NCBI RefSeq assembly: GCF_963664915.1
Contig: NZ_OY761810.1
Coordinates: forward strand, 248,001-312,000
Direction: 5' to 3'
Length of the DNA stretch: 64,000 bases
Origin: an uncultured Caproiciproducens sp.
Lineage (GTDB): Bacteria > Bacillota > Clostridia > Oscillospirales > Acutalibacteraceae
Shown: piece by piece, positions 1 to 9,198 of the stretch
Position numbering within the stretch: the first letter of the stretch is position 1
Layout of the letters: each line of letters begins with the position of its first letter
Position numbers and translations under genes: made by a program
Notes under the pieces: model-generated
The model's input: only the letters and a program-made list of their open reading frames with translations
Told to the model about the DNA's origin: nothing
The model's database searches: none

Positions 1-58
1 ACCTTTGTTTTACTTTCCAATATATTGATCCATACCAAATGGAGTATTTCACTGAATC

Positions 59-1888
59 TCATTTTGTCACCGCACTTTCAACCAATACGGTGTCCCCCTC
101 CTTCAGGCCGCTTGTAATTTCAACGTACTGCCCATTGGAGAACCCTGTCGTTACCGTTGTCTTTTTTGTTGTTCCGTCAGAACTTTTCACAAGGACGCTG
201 GAAATTCCGTCCTCAAAGGTAACGGCCTGATCGGAAACATATAATACATCCTTTTTCTGTTTTTTAATAAATTCGACTTCTCCGCTCATGCCCACAAATA
301 CTTTTTTTGTATTGGGATCGGTCATTTTTGCTACGACCGCATATGTAACGGAAGCAGACCCGCTGCGCGAAGGGGAAGCGGCAATACTTTCAATCGTCGC
401 GGCAAACGTCTGACCTTCATAGGAAGTGAGGCTGATTTCGGCATTCTGGCCAATTGACAGATCGGTAACATCATCTTCCGAGAGTGAAACGGACATACTT
501 ACCGCTGAAGTTTTGGCAATCGTTACAATTGTCTCACCGGCTTTTACATCGCTCCCATCGGAATAGCCAACCGAAACAACGATTCCGTCACAGGGAGCGG
601 TCAGAGCACCCTCGCCGTTAATTGCGCTGTTCACATCGGCCAGTTCTCTATTCAGGCTGTCGTAAGTCGCCTGCTGTGTGGTGACCGCCTGTGCGAGCTG
701 GTTCGCCGTCAACTCATAGGTCGACCCGGCGCTTGAACCGTCAATCAGGCTGCTCTGCAATGCTTCTTCTGCGTCATCAGCACTTCCTGTTGAGGACTTC
801 TGCGCTTTTTCCAAGGTAAACTGAGCTGTTTTCACTTCGTCCCGGAGTGACGTTACTTTGGAGTCGATCTCGTCGGAGGAGGAAGCTGCTGTATCGCTGT
901 CATCACCGCTGTTACTTGTTGAACTTGATCCGTACTTGTTTTTAAATGTTTCATTGTAGTCGTCATACGCTGAGGAGTAATTGTTATACTCGGCGGTGTA
1001 TAGGGATACTTTGGATTCCAAGTCCTTCTGCCCCGTGACAACACTGGAAATGGTATCCGAATATTTGTCATATGCGTCCTTGGCATCATCATATTCGCTC
1101 TTTTCGCCTTCATCGTCGTCCAAAGCTTTTGCGGTGACCCACGCGGCATATTTGGAATTCATGTCCGATTTCAAACTGCTCAGGGCGCTCAGTTGTTTCG
1201 AGTATTCGTCATTATAGCTGGTAAGTTGGTCGCTATAGTTGGTTTTCGTCGTTTCTGTATCATCCCGCCATTTCTTCAGCTGTTTGAGTTTTGCATAATC
1301 AGTTGGATAACTTTTTTGCAGTGCCAGATATTTTGCAAGGTCATCCTGCTTTTCTTTTAAATCCGCCTTCGCTGAGGTGATGTTATTCTGTATTTCCGCT
1401 TTTGCCAAGTATTCCTCGGTATACGCATTGGCGGCAGTCGCTCTGCTCGTCTGATAAGTGAGCTTTGCGGTTTTTAGTTTGTTTTCCTGATCGGCAACAG
1501 CCTGCTCAAGAGAAAGCTTTGCCTGTGCCAGCTTTGTTCTTGAATCCAGTGTTCCGTCCGTGATGCTGTCCTGGTCAAGCTTCACCAGTGACTCGCCCGT
1601 CTTAACGGAATATCCCACTTTCACAAGGACGCTGTCAATTGTTACATCGACCGGAAATGTTACCGTCGTTTCATCCAGAGCAACCGTTCCGCTTTCGCTG
1701 GTTCCCACGGTCACGTTTCCCTTTGCTACGGTATACTCGCGATAGTTGGCGGTGCTCTGCGATGCCTTCATCTGGTTGATGTAAAGCAGAACAGTCGTTA
1801 AAATTGCCACGCCCAGAACTGTGCTTGAGGCGATAACAATACACATTTTCTTGTGGGTCTTAATCATGTTTAGTACTTTATCTTTCAT
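59..1888 (-). CDS. HlyD/MacA-type efflux periplasmic adaptor (membrane fusion protein)
   Basis: Adaptor that would link an inner-membrane exporter to the cell exterior. One N-terminal membrane anchor (about residues 12-36) is followed by a first lipoyl-like half, a very long Ala/Gln/Lys-rich coiled coil (about 110-370), the second lipoyl half (around APCDGIVVSVGYSDGSDVKAG) and a beta-barrel plus membrane-proximal domain. At 609 aa it is longer than usual because of the coiled coil. I chose the ATG at 1888 because GGAGGT lies 5 bases upstream; an ATG 11 codons earlier has no such site. The gene ends 58 bases from the window edge, so the partner ABC ATPase/permease (MacB type) presumably lies off the left edge. 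Family call sure, substrate unknown. Confidence 0.85.
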   Translation of the reverse strand: MKDKVLNMIKTHKKMCIVIASSTVLGVAILTTVLLYINQMKASQSTANYREYTVAKGNVTVGTSESGTVALDETTVTFPVDVTIDSVLVKVGYSVKTGESLVKLDQDSITDGTLDSRTKLAQAKLSLEQAVADQENKLKTAKLTYQTSRATAANAYTEEYLAKAEIQNNITSAKADLKEKQDDLAKYLALQKSYPTDYAKLKQLKKWRDDTETTKTNYSDQLTSYNDEYSKQLSALSSLKSDMNSKYAAWVTAKALDDDEGEKSEYDDAKDAYDKYSDTISSVVTGQKDLESKVSLYTAEYNNYSSAYDDYNETFKNKYGSSSTSNSGDDSDTAASSSDEIDSKVTSLRDEVKTAQFTLEKAQKSSTGSADDAEEALQSSLIDGSSAGSTYELTANQLAQAVTTQQATYDSLNRELADVNSAINGEGALTAPCDGIVVSVGYSDGSDVKAGETIVTIAKTSAVSMSVSLSEDDVTDLSIGQNAEISLTSYEGQTFAATIESIAASPSRSGSASVTYAVVAKMTDPNTKKVFVGMSGEVEFIKKQKKDVLYVSDQAVTFEDGISSVLVKSSDGTTKKTTVTTGFSNGQYVEITSGLKEGDTVLVESAVTK

Positions 1889-2055
1889 AGCTGACCTCCG
1901 ATTTCGCCTTTCTATTTCCAATTATAGGAATTTATTCTTAACTAAACCTTAAAATGTTGCCGTTTCACCTAAATTTAAGCGCTTCTTCACAAGACCATCA
2001 CATGCGAAAAAAGCACTGCTGATATAATATAAGAGAAACAAACGGAGGTGTATTG

Positions 2056-2739
2056 ATGAGGATATTGCTTATTGAGAACGATAAAAAAATTGCTGAAAAA
2101 ATCGGTAGACTGCTGAACCGGAACCGCTGTGAATTTTTTTCGGCTTACCGCGGTGAAAACGGAGTTGACGAGGCCCTGAGCGGCATCTATGACGCAGTTG
2201 TACTTGATGTATCTTTGCCTGACTGCAGCGGCCTTGATGTTTTAAAACAGATTCGAAAATCCGGACTTTCCGTTCCCATCCTGATGCTTTCTCAGAAATG
2301 CGGCGTCAGTGACAAAGTGCGCGGTTTAAACAGCGGCGCCGACGATTTTATGGAAAGGCCTTTTGCGGATGCCGAGCTTCTTGCCAGACTCGGTGCGGTC
2401 TCCCGCAGAAAAGGTGATCTGATTGCGGACAACACGCTGGCCTTTTATGGATTAAATCTGAATCTGAATACCTATGAACTGTCTGATTCCGGCTGCTGCG
2501 TACCGCTTTCTAATAAAGAGTTTGAACTCATGAAATTTTTTCTCATGCAGGGGCATAACATCAGCAGCAAGGAAAACTTACTGACTAAACTGTGGGGATT
2601 TGAAAGTTCAACTGCCGAAAACTGTCTGGAGGTTCACATTACCTATCTGCGCCGCAAACTGAAACAGATTCATTCAGGCATCCGGATTCATTGTATAAAA
2701 AATGTCGGCTATCAGCTTATCGGCGGCGAGGATAAATAG
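2056..2739 (+). CDS. OmpR/PhoB-family response regulator, orphan
   Basis: DNA-binding response regulator of 227 aa: receiver domain (about 1-115) and winged-helix output domain (about 130-225, containing LEVHITYLRRKLK). The phospho-acceptor is Asp51 in VVLDVSLPD. The conserved receiver lysine (usually in a TKPF motif) is Arg101 here (MERPF), and the conserved Thr is Ser. This may weaken phosphorylation-dependent switching. ATG 2056 is preferred over the in-frame TTG at 2053 because GGAGGT ends at 2049. It is transcribed away from the efflux adaptor gene and may control it. No sensor kinase lies next to it, since a terminator and the convergent tcdA follow. Confidence 0.85.
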   Translation: MRILLIENDKKIAEKIGRLLNRNRCEFFSAYRGENGVDEALSGIYDAVVLDVSLPDCSGLDVLKQIRKSGLSVPILMLSQKCGVSDKVRGLNSGADDFMERPFADAELLARLGAVSRRKGDLIADNTLAFYGLNLNLNTYELSDSGCCVPLSNKEFELMKFFLMQGHNISSKENLLTKLWGFESSTAENCLEVHITYLRRKLKQIHSGIRIHCIKNVGYQLIGGEDK

Positions 2740-2742
2740 AAA

Positions 2743-2788
2743 GGGCAGTCAATCCGCCGCCATTACTGGCACTGCGGACCGACTGCCC
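2743..2788 (+). terminator. Intrinsic terminator after the response regulator
   Basis: GGGCAGTC (2743-2750) pairs with GACTGCCC (2781-2788), extended inward by CCGC/GCGG across a small internal loop. A short T stretch follows. It sits 3 bases after the stop codon and between convergent genes, so it may serve both. Confidence 0.75.
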
Positions 2789-2804
2789 TGTTTAATACGC
2801 TCTA

Positions 2805-3563
2805 TCAAATTTGCTTCGTAATATCCTTAATCACTTCCCCCGCGAGAATCAGTCCCGCAACGGACGGAACAAACGAAATGCTCCCTGGAACCTGCCTGCG
2901 GATGGAACATTTGCGTTTTGTGCCCGGCGGGCAGATACAGTGATATTTACAGCTGTTGGCGTCGTCTTCAATCGGCGTCATTGGCGTCTCCTTGGAATAC
3001 ACAACCTTCAGCGACTGAATATTTCGTTTGCGCAGCTCATTGCGCATTACTCTGGCAATCGGACAGACGGAAGTTTCATAGATATCCGCCACTTCAAATT
3101 TTGTCGGGTCTAATTTGTTCCCCGCACCCATGCAGCTGATGATGGGAACCCCGGCCGATTGTGCCCGTTCTATCAGAATCAGCTTGGAAGAGATGGTGTC
3201 AATCGCATCAACAATATAGGAAAAACGGGACAGGTTAACTGTATCCGCGTTTTCCGCTGTGTAAAACAGCGGGCAAATCTCAACCTTTGCGGAAGGATTA
3301 ATCTCGAGAATACGGTCACGCATGACCTCTACCTTGGGTTTCCCCACAGTTTTGCGTGTGGCGATCAGCTGGCGGTTGATATTGGTAAGGCAGACTTTGT
3401 CGTCGTCAAACAGCGCAATGCAACCGATTCCGCTTCTTGCAAGCGCCTCCGTCGTATAGGAGCCGACTCCTCCGATTCCAAATACCGCAACCGAAGCTTC
3501 TTCCAGCTTCTTCATTGCGGGAGCGCCCAATAAAAGCTCCGTTCTTGAAAATTCATTTAACAT
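2805..3563 (-). CDS. tcdA: tRNA threonylcarbamoyladenosine dehydratase
   Basis: ThiF/MoeB-superfamily E1-like enzyme that cyclises t6A37 of tRNAs to ct6A in an ATP-dependent reaction in the cytoplasm. The nucleotide-binding glycine loop is VFGIGGVGSYTTEALARSG (about residues 30-48), followed by the DDDKV and NINRQ motifs. A Cys pair near the C-terminus (CICPP) suits a metal site. The 252-aa product starts at ATG 3563 with AGGTGA 5 bases upstream. A 30-codon in-frame extension lacks a ribosome site and the family normally begins here (LNEFSRTELLLG). Single gene, convergent with the response regulator. Confidence 0.88.
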   Translation of the reverse strand: MLNEFSRTELLLGAPAMKKLEEASVAVFGIGGVGSYTTEALARSGIGCIALFDDDKVCLTNINRQLIATRKTVGKPKVEVMRDRILEINPSAKVEICPLFYTAENADTVNLSRFSYIVDAIDTISSKLILIERAQSAGVPIISCMGAGNKLDPTKFEVADIYETSVCPIARVMRNELRKRNIQSLKVVYSKETPMTPIEDDANSCKYHCICPPGTKRKCSIRRQVPGSISFVPSVAGLILAGEVIKDITKQI

Positions 3564-3844
3564 TTTATCACCTGTATATTCAGCAAGTTTACCAATTCGG
3601 TCATTGATTATATCGAACAAATTATACCGTAACATTCGACTGTTATCAATCAATTATTGAAATAAAAAACCTTTTCCTATAAAAGGAGTAATATATTGAC
3701 ATTTTATCTGACCGACAGTATGATAAAAGACAAATCGTTTTATACGAAAGCAATTGAACAAATGAATGGAGAAAACCCCTTTATTTATAAAACTATCCGG
3801 CAATGCGGTTCTGTGAGGACGCGGTGCAAAATTTTTAAGGCTCT

Positions 3845-5878
3845 TTATTCGGACAGTTTTTCATCCAGCTCTTCAAGATCAAAAATCGGCGGCGAGCAGG
3901 CATTGTTCTCACAGATGTAATAAGCGCTTCTGCCGTCTTTCAGTTGATATTCCTTCGTAAATTCCGCGATCTTTTCGATTTGCCCGGCATTTTCCGCACT
4001 CTTCACGAGTACGGTGGTGTTGGGCATAAATTTTTTATGAAACAGCGATCTCACCCGCTCAAAATCAGCATCATCCTTTACAACGCACACGATTTCTCTT
4101 GTGGGGTAAAGCGCATTCATCATTGCAATCAGCGCAAAGCTGTGCCCAGCCTGATATTCCTGCGCGACACCGGCCATAAATTTGAGCTGCCAATCCGCAG
4201 TCTCCTGCAGAGCCGGATTTCCGGTAAGCGCCGCCAGCTTTGACAGGCAAAAGGCCGCCACGGAATTACCGGATGGGATTGCGCCGTCATAGGTTTCCTT
4301 CGGACGGTAAATAAGCGATTCCGCATCACTGGCGGAAAGATAAAAACCTCCGTTCTCCCCGTCATAAAAGCGGTTCAGCATGATTTGATTCAGTTCAGAA
4401 GCCCGCTGGAGATAATCCGCATTGCAGGTTGCATCATAAAGATTCAGCAGAGCCCATACTGTAAACGCATAATCGTCCAGTCCGCCCGTGCCTGCGGCCT
4501 CTTCGTCACGATAGCGCACAAACAGGCCGCCTTTCCCGTCGGTCAAATTATTTTTGATAAAACGCATTGCTTTTTCCGCCGTCGCAAGGTACCGGGAATC
4601 TTCTAAAATCCGGTAAGCATCGGCGAAAGCGGTAATCATCAGCGCGTTCCATGAAGTCAAAATTTTGTCATCCTTATGCAGCTTCGTACGCGTCAGACGG
4701 TATTCATACACCTTCGGAAGCAGCCGCTCCATTCGCTCATCCAAAAGCTCGTAATCTTTATTGGTAATTAAATTCAGAATATTTGCACCCTCAAAATTGC
4801 CCTGATGGGTCATTCCAAAATAGTCAATGACGGCCTGTCCATCGGCTTCACCTAAGAGCGTTGTGATTTCATCGGGAGTAAAAACATAATATTTGCCCTC
4901 TTCTCCGTCGCTGTCCGCATCCTGCGCACAGTAAAATCCGCCGTTTTTGTCAGTCATTTCCCGTAAAATATAATCCATCATTTTAACGGCAACCGTTCTA
5001 TAGAGGCCGGTTTCGGTAATTTGAAAGGCTTCCAGATAAGCAATCAGCAGCATTGCATTGTCGTAGAGCATTTTTTCAAAATGCGGCACAAGCCATTTCT
5101 CATCCGTCGAGTAACGCGAAAACCCAAAGCCCACATGGTCAAAAATTCCGCCGCGGTACATTTGACGCAAGGTCTTTTCCACCATCTCGAGTGCAAACGC
5201 ATCATGCTCCAAAATGGAATACCGCAGCAAAAACAGCAGGTTGTGCGGGGATGGGAATTTCGGACTGGCACCGAATCCGCCGTAATGACGGTCGAAATTC
5301 TGTTCAAACCATGCTCTGCCGGAAAAAATGGAATCCTTTGTAAGCGTGACCGCTTTCTTTGCTGTCTGTCCCTTGAGCGCTTGGGCAATGCGCTCACCGG
5401 ATTTAAAAAGTTCGTTCCGATTTTTCTCCCACTGCTGTGCGGCAGAGGCAAGAAGGTCCATCAGGCCCGGCATGGAATACCGGGAATTTTTCGGGAAATA
5501 AGTCCCAGCATAAAATGGGTGCTGGTCCGGTGTCATTAGAACGGTAAGCGGCCACCCGCCGGTACCGGTTAACGCCTGACAAACCGTCATATACACCGCG
5601 TCCACGTCCGGGCGTTCCTCTTTGTCCACTTTTACGGCGATAAAATGACGATTCAGTTCATCTGCAACTTCATCATCTTCAAAACTTTCCCGCTCCATCA
5701 CGTGGCACCAATGGCAAGTACTGTATCCAATGCTTAAAAATATCGGTTTATCCTCTGATTTGGCTTTGGCGAAAGCTTCCTTTCCCCATGGATACCAATT
5801 TACCGGATTATAAGCGTGCTGCAGCAAATATGGAGATTTTTCACCGACTAATTGATTGGGTATACGATTCTTGTTCAT
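3845..5878 (-). CDS. YyaL/SSP411-family thioredoxin-domain protein (DUF255)
   Basis: Full-length 677-aa member of the YyaL/spermatogenesis-associated protein 20 family. The N-terminal thioredoxin-like domain (about 1-170) carries CHWC in [16 protein letters not shown]. The remainder resembles an (alpha/alpha)6 six-hairpin glycosidase/epimerase toroid with repeated GGF/GGI turns (for example [16 protein letters not shown]). The family has no firmly established reaction; proposals include a redox or sugar-epimerase-like role. Start is the ATG after GGGGATGATGCC. Monocistronic; the cytoplasmic location is inferred from the lack of a signal peptide. Confidence 0.88.
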   Translation of the reverse strand: MNKNRIPNQLVGEKSPYLLQHAYNPVNWYPWGKEAFAKAKSEDKPIFLSIGYSTCHWCHVMERESFEDDEVADELNRHFIAVKVDKEERPDVDAVYMTVCQALTGTGGWPLTVLMTPDQHPFYAGTYFPKNSRYSMPGLMDLLASAAQQWEKNRNELFKSGERIAQALKGQTAKKAVTLTKDSIFSGRAWFEQNFDRHYGGFGASPKFPSPHNLLFLLRYSILEHDAFALEMVEKTLRQMYRGGIFDHVGFGFSRYSTDEKWLVPHFEKMLYDNAMLLIAYLEAFQITETGLYRTVAVKMMDYILREMTDKNGGFYCAQDADSDGEEGKYYVFTPDEITTLLGEADGQAVIDYFGMTHQGNFEGANILNLITNKDYELLDERMERLLPKVYEYRLTRTKLHKDDKILTSWNALMITAFADAYRILEDSRYLATAEKAMRFIKNNLTDGKGGLFVRYRDEEAAGTGGLDDYAFTVWALLNLYDATCNADYLQRASELNQIMLNRFYDGENGGFYLSASDAESLIYRPKETYDGAIPSGNSVAAFCLSKLAALTGNPALQETADWQLKFMAGVAQEYQAGHSFALIAMMNALYPTREIVCVVKDDADFERVRSLFHKKFMPNTTVLVKSAENAGQIEKIAEFTKEYQLKDGRSAYYICENNACSPPIFDLEELDEKLSE

Positions 5879-6252
5879 GGCATCATCCCCTATTATTTGA
5901 ATTTAACATCGATGGTGATATTGTTATCAATTGGAATCAATAAGATACAGCCAATAATAGAGTTATAAATAATGATAGAATTAAAAATAAAATCCGCTTT
6001 TTATGCAACCAATCGACTGATCAAGAAAAGAAAGATGATTTTGTACAGACAACTGAATGGCCATTTTGTGTCGCTATCAGCCAGGGAGGGCAAACTCTTA
6101 CAAAAATTATTATTTTACCAGACCGGATAGCTTAAGCAAAAAATTATATTTGGAACTGGTTTTGACTAAATTTAATAGTGATGGAGTTGGTGATAATGAA
6201 ACGATTTTAGGAAAGTATCCGTTGTAAGATTTTACTTGATACAACCATTCAG
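5879..6252. other. AT-rich intergenic stretch, no convincing gene
   Basis: Between the YyaL gene and the next terminator I see one short rightward reading frame (6057-6227, 56 codons, ending in LGKYPL) with no ribosome site and no recognisable family. It ends 25 bases before the terminator at 6253, so it could be the tail of a decayed gene. Nothing else in this stretch is supportable. Confidence 0.4.
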
Positions 6253-6291
6253 AAAAGGGCGCACAGCTTTTGGCCGGCTGTGCGTCCTTTT
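6253..6291. terminator. Bidirectional intrinsic terminator
   Basis: A 15-bp stem with one G-T wobble, AAAAGGGCGCACAGC (6253-6267) against GCTGTGCGTCCTTTT (6277-6291), with A and T tracts at both ends. It lies 62 bases downstream of the leftward TspO-like gene, which it most likely terminates. Confidence 0.8.
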
Positions 6292-6353
6292 AGGGAATTA
6301 TTTAGATACTTTTAGTATATTCTATTATTTATAATCCAAAAAGTATAATACAT

Positions 6354-7214
6354 TCATAATTTCAGCGGATGCGTTTTCTTTGCGGCCCAGACAAACAGAA
6401 CTGTCAGAGCAAGAACGGCAATGCAGATACTGGTTGTGATGACAATGGCGTGATATTGCCCTTGGAATCCGTTTGCAGAAAGATGCTTAACGAGGATTCC
6501 CGCATATGCCCAGATAACGGTAAGCCCATAGGCAATATCCTTGTTTTTCATCATGATCCAGACGCCGATTATTAAGCCGAGCATCAGCATGATTGCCGTC
6601 CGGAATTGTTCGGGACCACCCCATCCGCTCCAGCCCAGACTAACAAACAGTACGACAATGTTGGCTAATGCAGCGACCGTCACCCAACCGAAATAGATGC
6701 TGAAAGGAAGTCTCATCAGTATTATTTCTTTGAGACTGAACTCTTCTTTTGTCAGAATCCCCGCGATGGCGGCCAGACAGGCCAGCAAAATCAGCATAAA
6801 CAGAACGGAAAGAGGAATGCGGTGAGAATGCCACGCAAAAATCCATGCTGCGTTGGCTAATGAAGAAAGAATAAAATACCTGCTGATTTTCTTTACAATT
6901 TCATTTTTCCGCGTGTCATTGCTTCCATTAAAAAGCCCCCACTGATAAAGGAGGAACAAGGCAAGCAAAAAATAAATCAGACCCCAAATAGCGAATGTAA
7001 ATGCAGCCGGCGCAAAAAGATTGGGATAGGAATCAGACACCTGCCCCGTGTTCGCATTGTTCAGCGGAAGAGTGTTTGCAAGAACGTTGACGAGAACCAT
7101 GAACAAAAATGTGACCGTATTCAAAATCTTAAGGCTGGTTAGTCCTTTCACGTTTTTGACGGTTTTTGTTTGTGTTGCATTTTTTATAGATTTTGTGTTT
7201 TTCATGTTATCCAT
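6354..7214 (-). CDS. TspO/MBR-like (tryptophan-rich) integral membrane protein
   Basis: A 286-aa very hydrophobic protein with about seven predicted membrane segments after a charged Lys/Asn/Thr-rich N-terminus (1-25). The first part contains FTFAIWGLIYFLLALF and WIFAWHS, and later W/G-rich turns (GWSGWGGPEQ) match the larger bacterial TspO-like proteins (about 250-290 aa, versus 155 in classical TspO). Classical TspO binds porphyrins and cholesterol; the function of this larger group is not established. AAAGGGGTGATT precedes the ATG. Monocistronic, divergent from the fructose operon. Confidence 0.65.
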   Translation of the reverse strand: MDNMKNTKSIKNATQTKTVKNVKGLTSLKILNTVTFLFMVLVNVLANTLPLNNANTGQVSDSYPNLFAPAAFTFAIWGLIYFLLALFLLYQWGLFNGSNDTRKNEIVKKISRYFILSSLANAAWIFAWHSHRIPLSVLFMLILLACLAAIAGILTKEEFSLKEIILMRLPFSIYFGWVTVAALANIVVLFVSLGWSGWGGPEQFRTAIMLMLGLIIGVWIMMKNKDIAYGLTVIWAYAGILVKHLSANGFQGQYHAIVITTSICIAVLALTVLFVWAAKKTHPLKL

Positions 7215-7440
7215 TATTCAATCACCCCTTTACCATATTATATATGAAAATCTTTATAATAAAATAATAAGTTTGCAAAAGATATTGCTGATTGAATTTT
7301 GCAAATGTAACCTATTCCGCTATTCATAAATAAACCTCTCATAATCGGTCAAATATTTTCCATCGATTACATTTTTTGAAAAATTTAGATGAGAATTTTA
7401 GCTCGCGTTTAATCAATTTGTGGATATTGACAAAATTATC

Positions 7441-7505
7441 TTGACTGATTTTGGCTATTTGTTTGACTGATTATGATTGACTATAAATGAATTTGAGTGT
7501 AATAT
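7441..7505 (+). promoter_or_regulatory. Fructose operon promoter with repeated TTGACTGATT operator boxes
   Basis: Promoter: -35 TTGACT (7477-7482), 17-bp spacer, -10 TAATAT (7500-7505), placing the start about 17 bases before the deoR-family ATG. Two identical 10-mers TTGACTGATT (7441-7450 and 7463-7472) are offset by 22 bp, two helical turns, and a related TGATTGACT overlaps the -35. DeoR-family repressors of fru operons typically bind repeats like these, so autoregulation relieved by fructose 1-phosphate is inferred. Confidence 0.6.
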
Positions 7506-7528
7506 AAAAATATCAAGGGGGAATTCCA

Positions 7529-8299
7529 ATGCTGACAGAAGAGAGATACGCCGCCATATTGAAACTGGTGGAAAAGAAAAAGGTTGTGACCGTATCGGAG
7601 CTGACCGAAGCGTTCAACAGTTCCGAATCCACAATCCGCAGGGATTTAACCGCGCTTAATAATATCGGCAAACTGAATAAGGTGCACGGGGGCGCCACCG
7701 CTATTGATGTTTTCTACAGCACAAAGGACGACGATGTCTCCATCAGGCAAAGCAGGAACACCGATCAAAAAAATGCCGTTGGCAGGTATGCAGCATCTTT
7801 GATTGAAGAGAATGACTTTGTATATATTGACTCCGGAACGACAACTGAAAAGATGATTGATTATATTACCATGAAAAATGCGGTGTACGTAACAAACGGC
7901 ACAGTTCACGCTAAAAAACTTGCACAAAAAGGCTGCCATGTTTATATTCTGGGCGGCGAGCTGAAAATGGCAACGGATGCGGTCGTCGGAAATGAAGCGA
8001 TCGAAAGCCTGAAAAAGTACAACTTTACGAAGGGCTTTTTCGGAACAAACGGCATCAGTCTAAAAGTAGGTTTTACAACACCGGATGTAAGTGAAGCACT
8101 TGTAAAGGCGGAAGCAATGTCAAAATGCAATGTGAAATACGTGCTGGCAGATGACAGCAAGTTTAACAGCATCTCCCCCATTACCTTTGCAAATCTTGAT
8201 TCGGCAGTTGTTATTACCACCGTATTGGATGACAGGCAGTATAAAAAGTACACAACTATACTGGAGGTTGAGAAAAATGATCTACACCGTGACCTTTAA
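7529..8299 (+). CDS. fruR: DeoR/GlpR-family repressor of the fructose operon
   Basis: A 256-aa DeoR-family regulator: N-terminal HTH (about 1-57, with SSESTIRRDLTALNNIGKL, the classical recognition helix) and a C-terminal sugar-phosphate sensor domain (about 75-235) with DSGTTTEKMIDY and the VGNEA/FFGTNGIS motifs. First gene of the fru operon; its 3' end overlaps fruK by 23 bases, so the two are translationally coupled. By family and context it represses the operon until fructose 1-phosphate binds. AAGGGGG precedes the ATG. The symbol follows from context. Confidence 0.85.
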   Translation: MLTEERYAAILKLVEKKKVVTVSELTEAFNSSESTIRRDLTALNNIGKLNKVHGGATAIDVFYSTKDDDVSIRQSRNTDQKNAVGRYAASLIEENDFVYIDSGTTTEKMIDYITMKNAVYVTNGTVHAKKLAQKGCHVYILGGELKMATDAVVGNEAIESLKKYNFTKGFFGTNGISLKVGFTTPDVSEALVKAEAMSKCNVKYVLADDSKFNSISPITFANLDSAVVITTVLDDRQYKKYTTILEVEKNDLHRDL

Positions 8300-9179
8300 T
8301 CCATCCCTTGACTATATTATAAAATTAGATTCCTTTCAGGTTGGCGAAGTGAACCGTACCGTTTCGGAGAAAATCCTTCCCGGCGGAAAAGGTATTAATG
8401 TTTCCATTGTGCTGAAAAATCTTGGCATTGACAGTATTGTCTTGGGATTCATTGCAGGTTTTACCGGTGATCAAATTGAACACAGAGTGAAAGGTTTTGG
8501 CTGTAAAAGTGATTTTATTCGCATTCAGAACGGCATGTCACGAATCAATGTAAAATTAAAATCAGAGCAGGAAAGTGAGATAAATGGTCAGGGACCGCAA
8601 ATCGGCGAGTCGGATCTGCAAAAAATGTTTGAACAGATTGATCTTTTAGAAGATGGTGATCTTCTTGTTTTGGCAGGAAGCATACCCAACACCCTTCCGG
8701 AAAATATTTATGAGAATATTTTAAAACGCATCAAAAGCAAGAACATTAAAGTAGTAGTGGACGCAACGCGCGATCTTCTTTCCAATGTTTTGAAGTTTCA
8801 TCCATTTTTAATCAAACCCAATAATTTCGAATTGGGTGAAATGTTTGATAAACTGCTGAACAGCGACGAGGAAATTATTTTTTACGCGAAAGAGCTTCAA
8901 AAAAGAGGGGCCGGCAACGTATTGGTCTCCATGGCGGGAGACGGAGCCATTTTTGTAGAAGAAAGCGGACGCGTGTACAAAAGCCCCGCTCCAAAAGGTA
9001 TCGTGCGCAACTCAGTGGGAGCCGGGGATTCCATGGTAGCCGGATTCTTAGCGGGATACCTTCAAAGCGGAAATTACGAAGAAGCGTTCCATATGGGCGT
9101 GGCAGCCGGAAGCGCAAGTGCATTCTGTGAGGAATTGGCAACAAGTGAGGAAATCGGAGCATTGTTAAAATTGATATAA
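8277..9179 (+). CDS. fruK: 1-phosphofructokinase
   Basis: PfkB-family kinase, 300 aa, that phosphorylates fructose 1-phosphate (made by the PTS) to fructose 1,6-bisphosphate. It starts MIYTVTFNPSLDY, contains the first signature PGGKGINVSIVLKNLG (about 37-52), and the ATP/anion-hole signature VGAGDSMVAGFLAGY (about 244-258) with catalytic Asp. ATG 8277, inside the end of fruR, is chosen because GGAGG lies 10 bases upstream; a longer frame would run through the repressor gene. fruA follows after 19 bases. Confidence 0.93.
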   Translation: MIYTVTFNPSLDYIIKLDSFQVGEVNRTVSEKILPGGKGINVSIVLKNLGIDSIVLGFIAGFTGDQIEHRVKGFGCKSDFIRIQNGMSRINVKLKSEQESEINGQGPQIGESDLQKMFEQIDLLEDGDLLVLAGSIPNTLPENIYENILKRIKSKNIKVVVDATRDLLSNVLKFHPFLIKPNNFELGEMFDKLLNSDEEIIFYAKELQKRGAGNVLVSMAGDGAIFVEESGRVYKSPAPKGIVRNSVGAGDSMVAGFLAGYLQSGNYEEAFHMGVAAGSASAFCEELATSEEIGALLKLI

Positions 9180-9198
9180 ATATTTAGGAGGAGTCAAC

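Noticed and set aside
3696-3920. Small rightward frame overlapping the end of the YyaL gene
   Set aside because: A possible AAAGGAG site and 74 codons, but the second half is antisense to YyaL coding sequence and the product has no recognisable feature.
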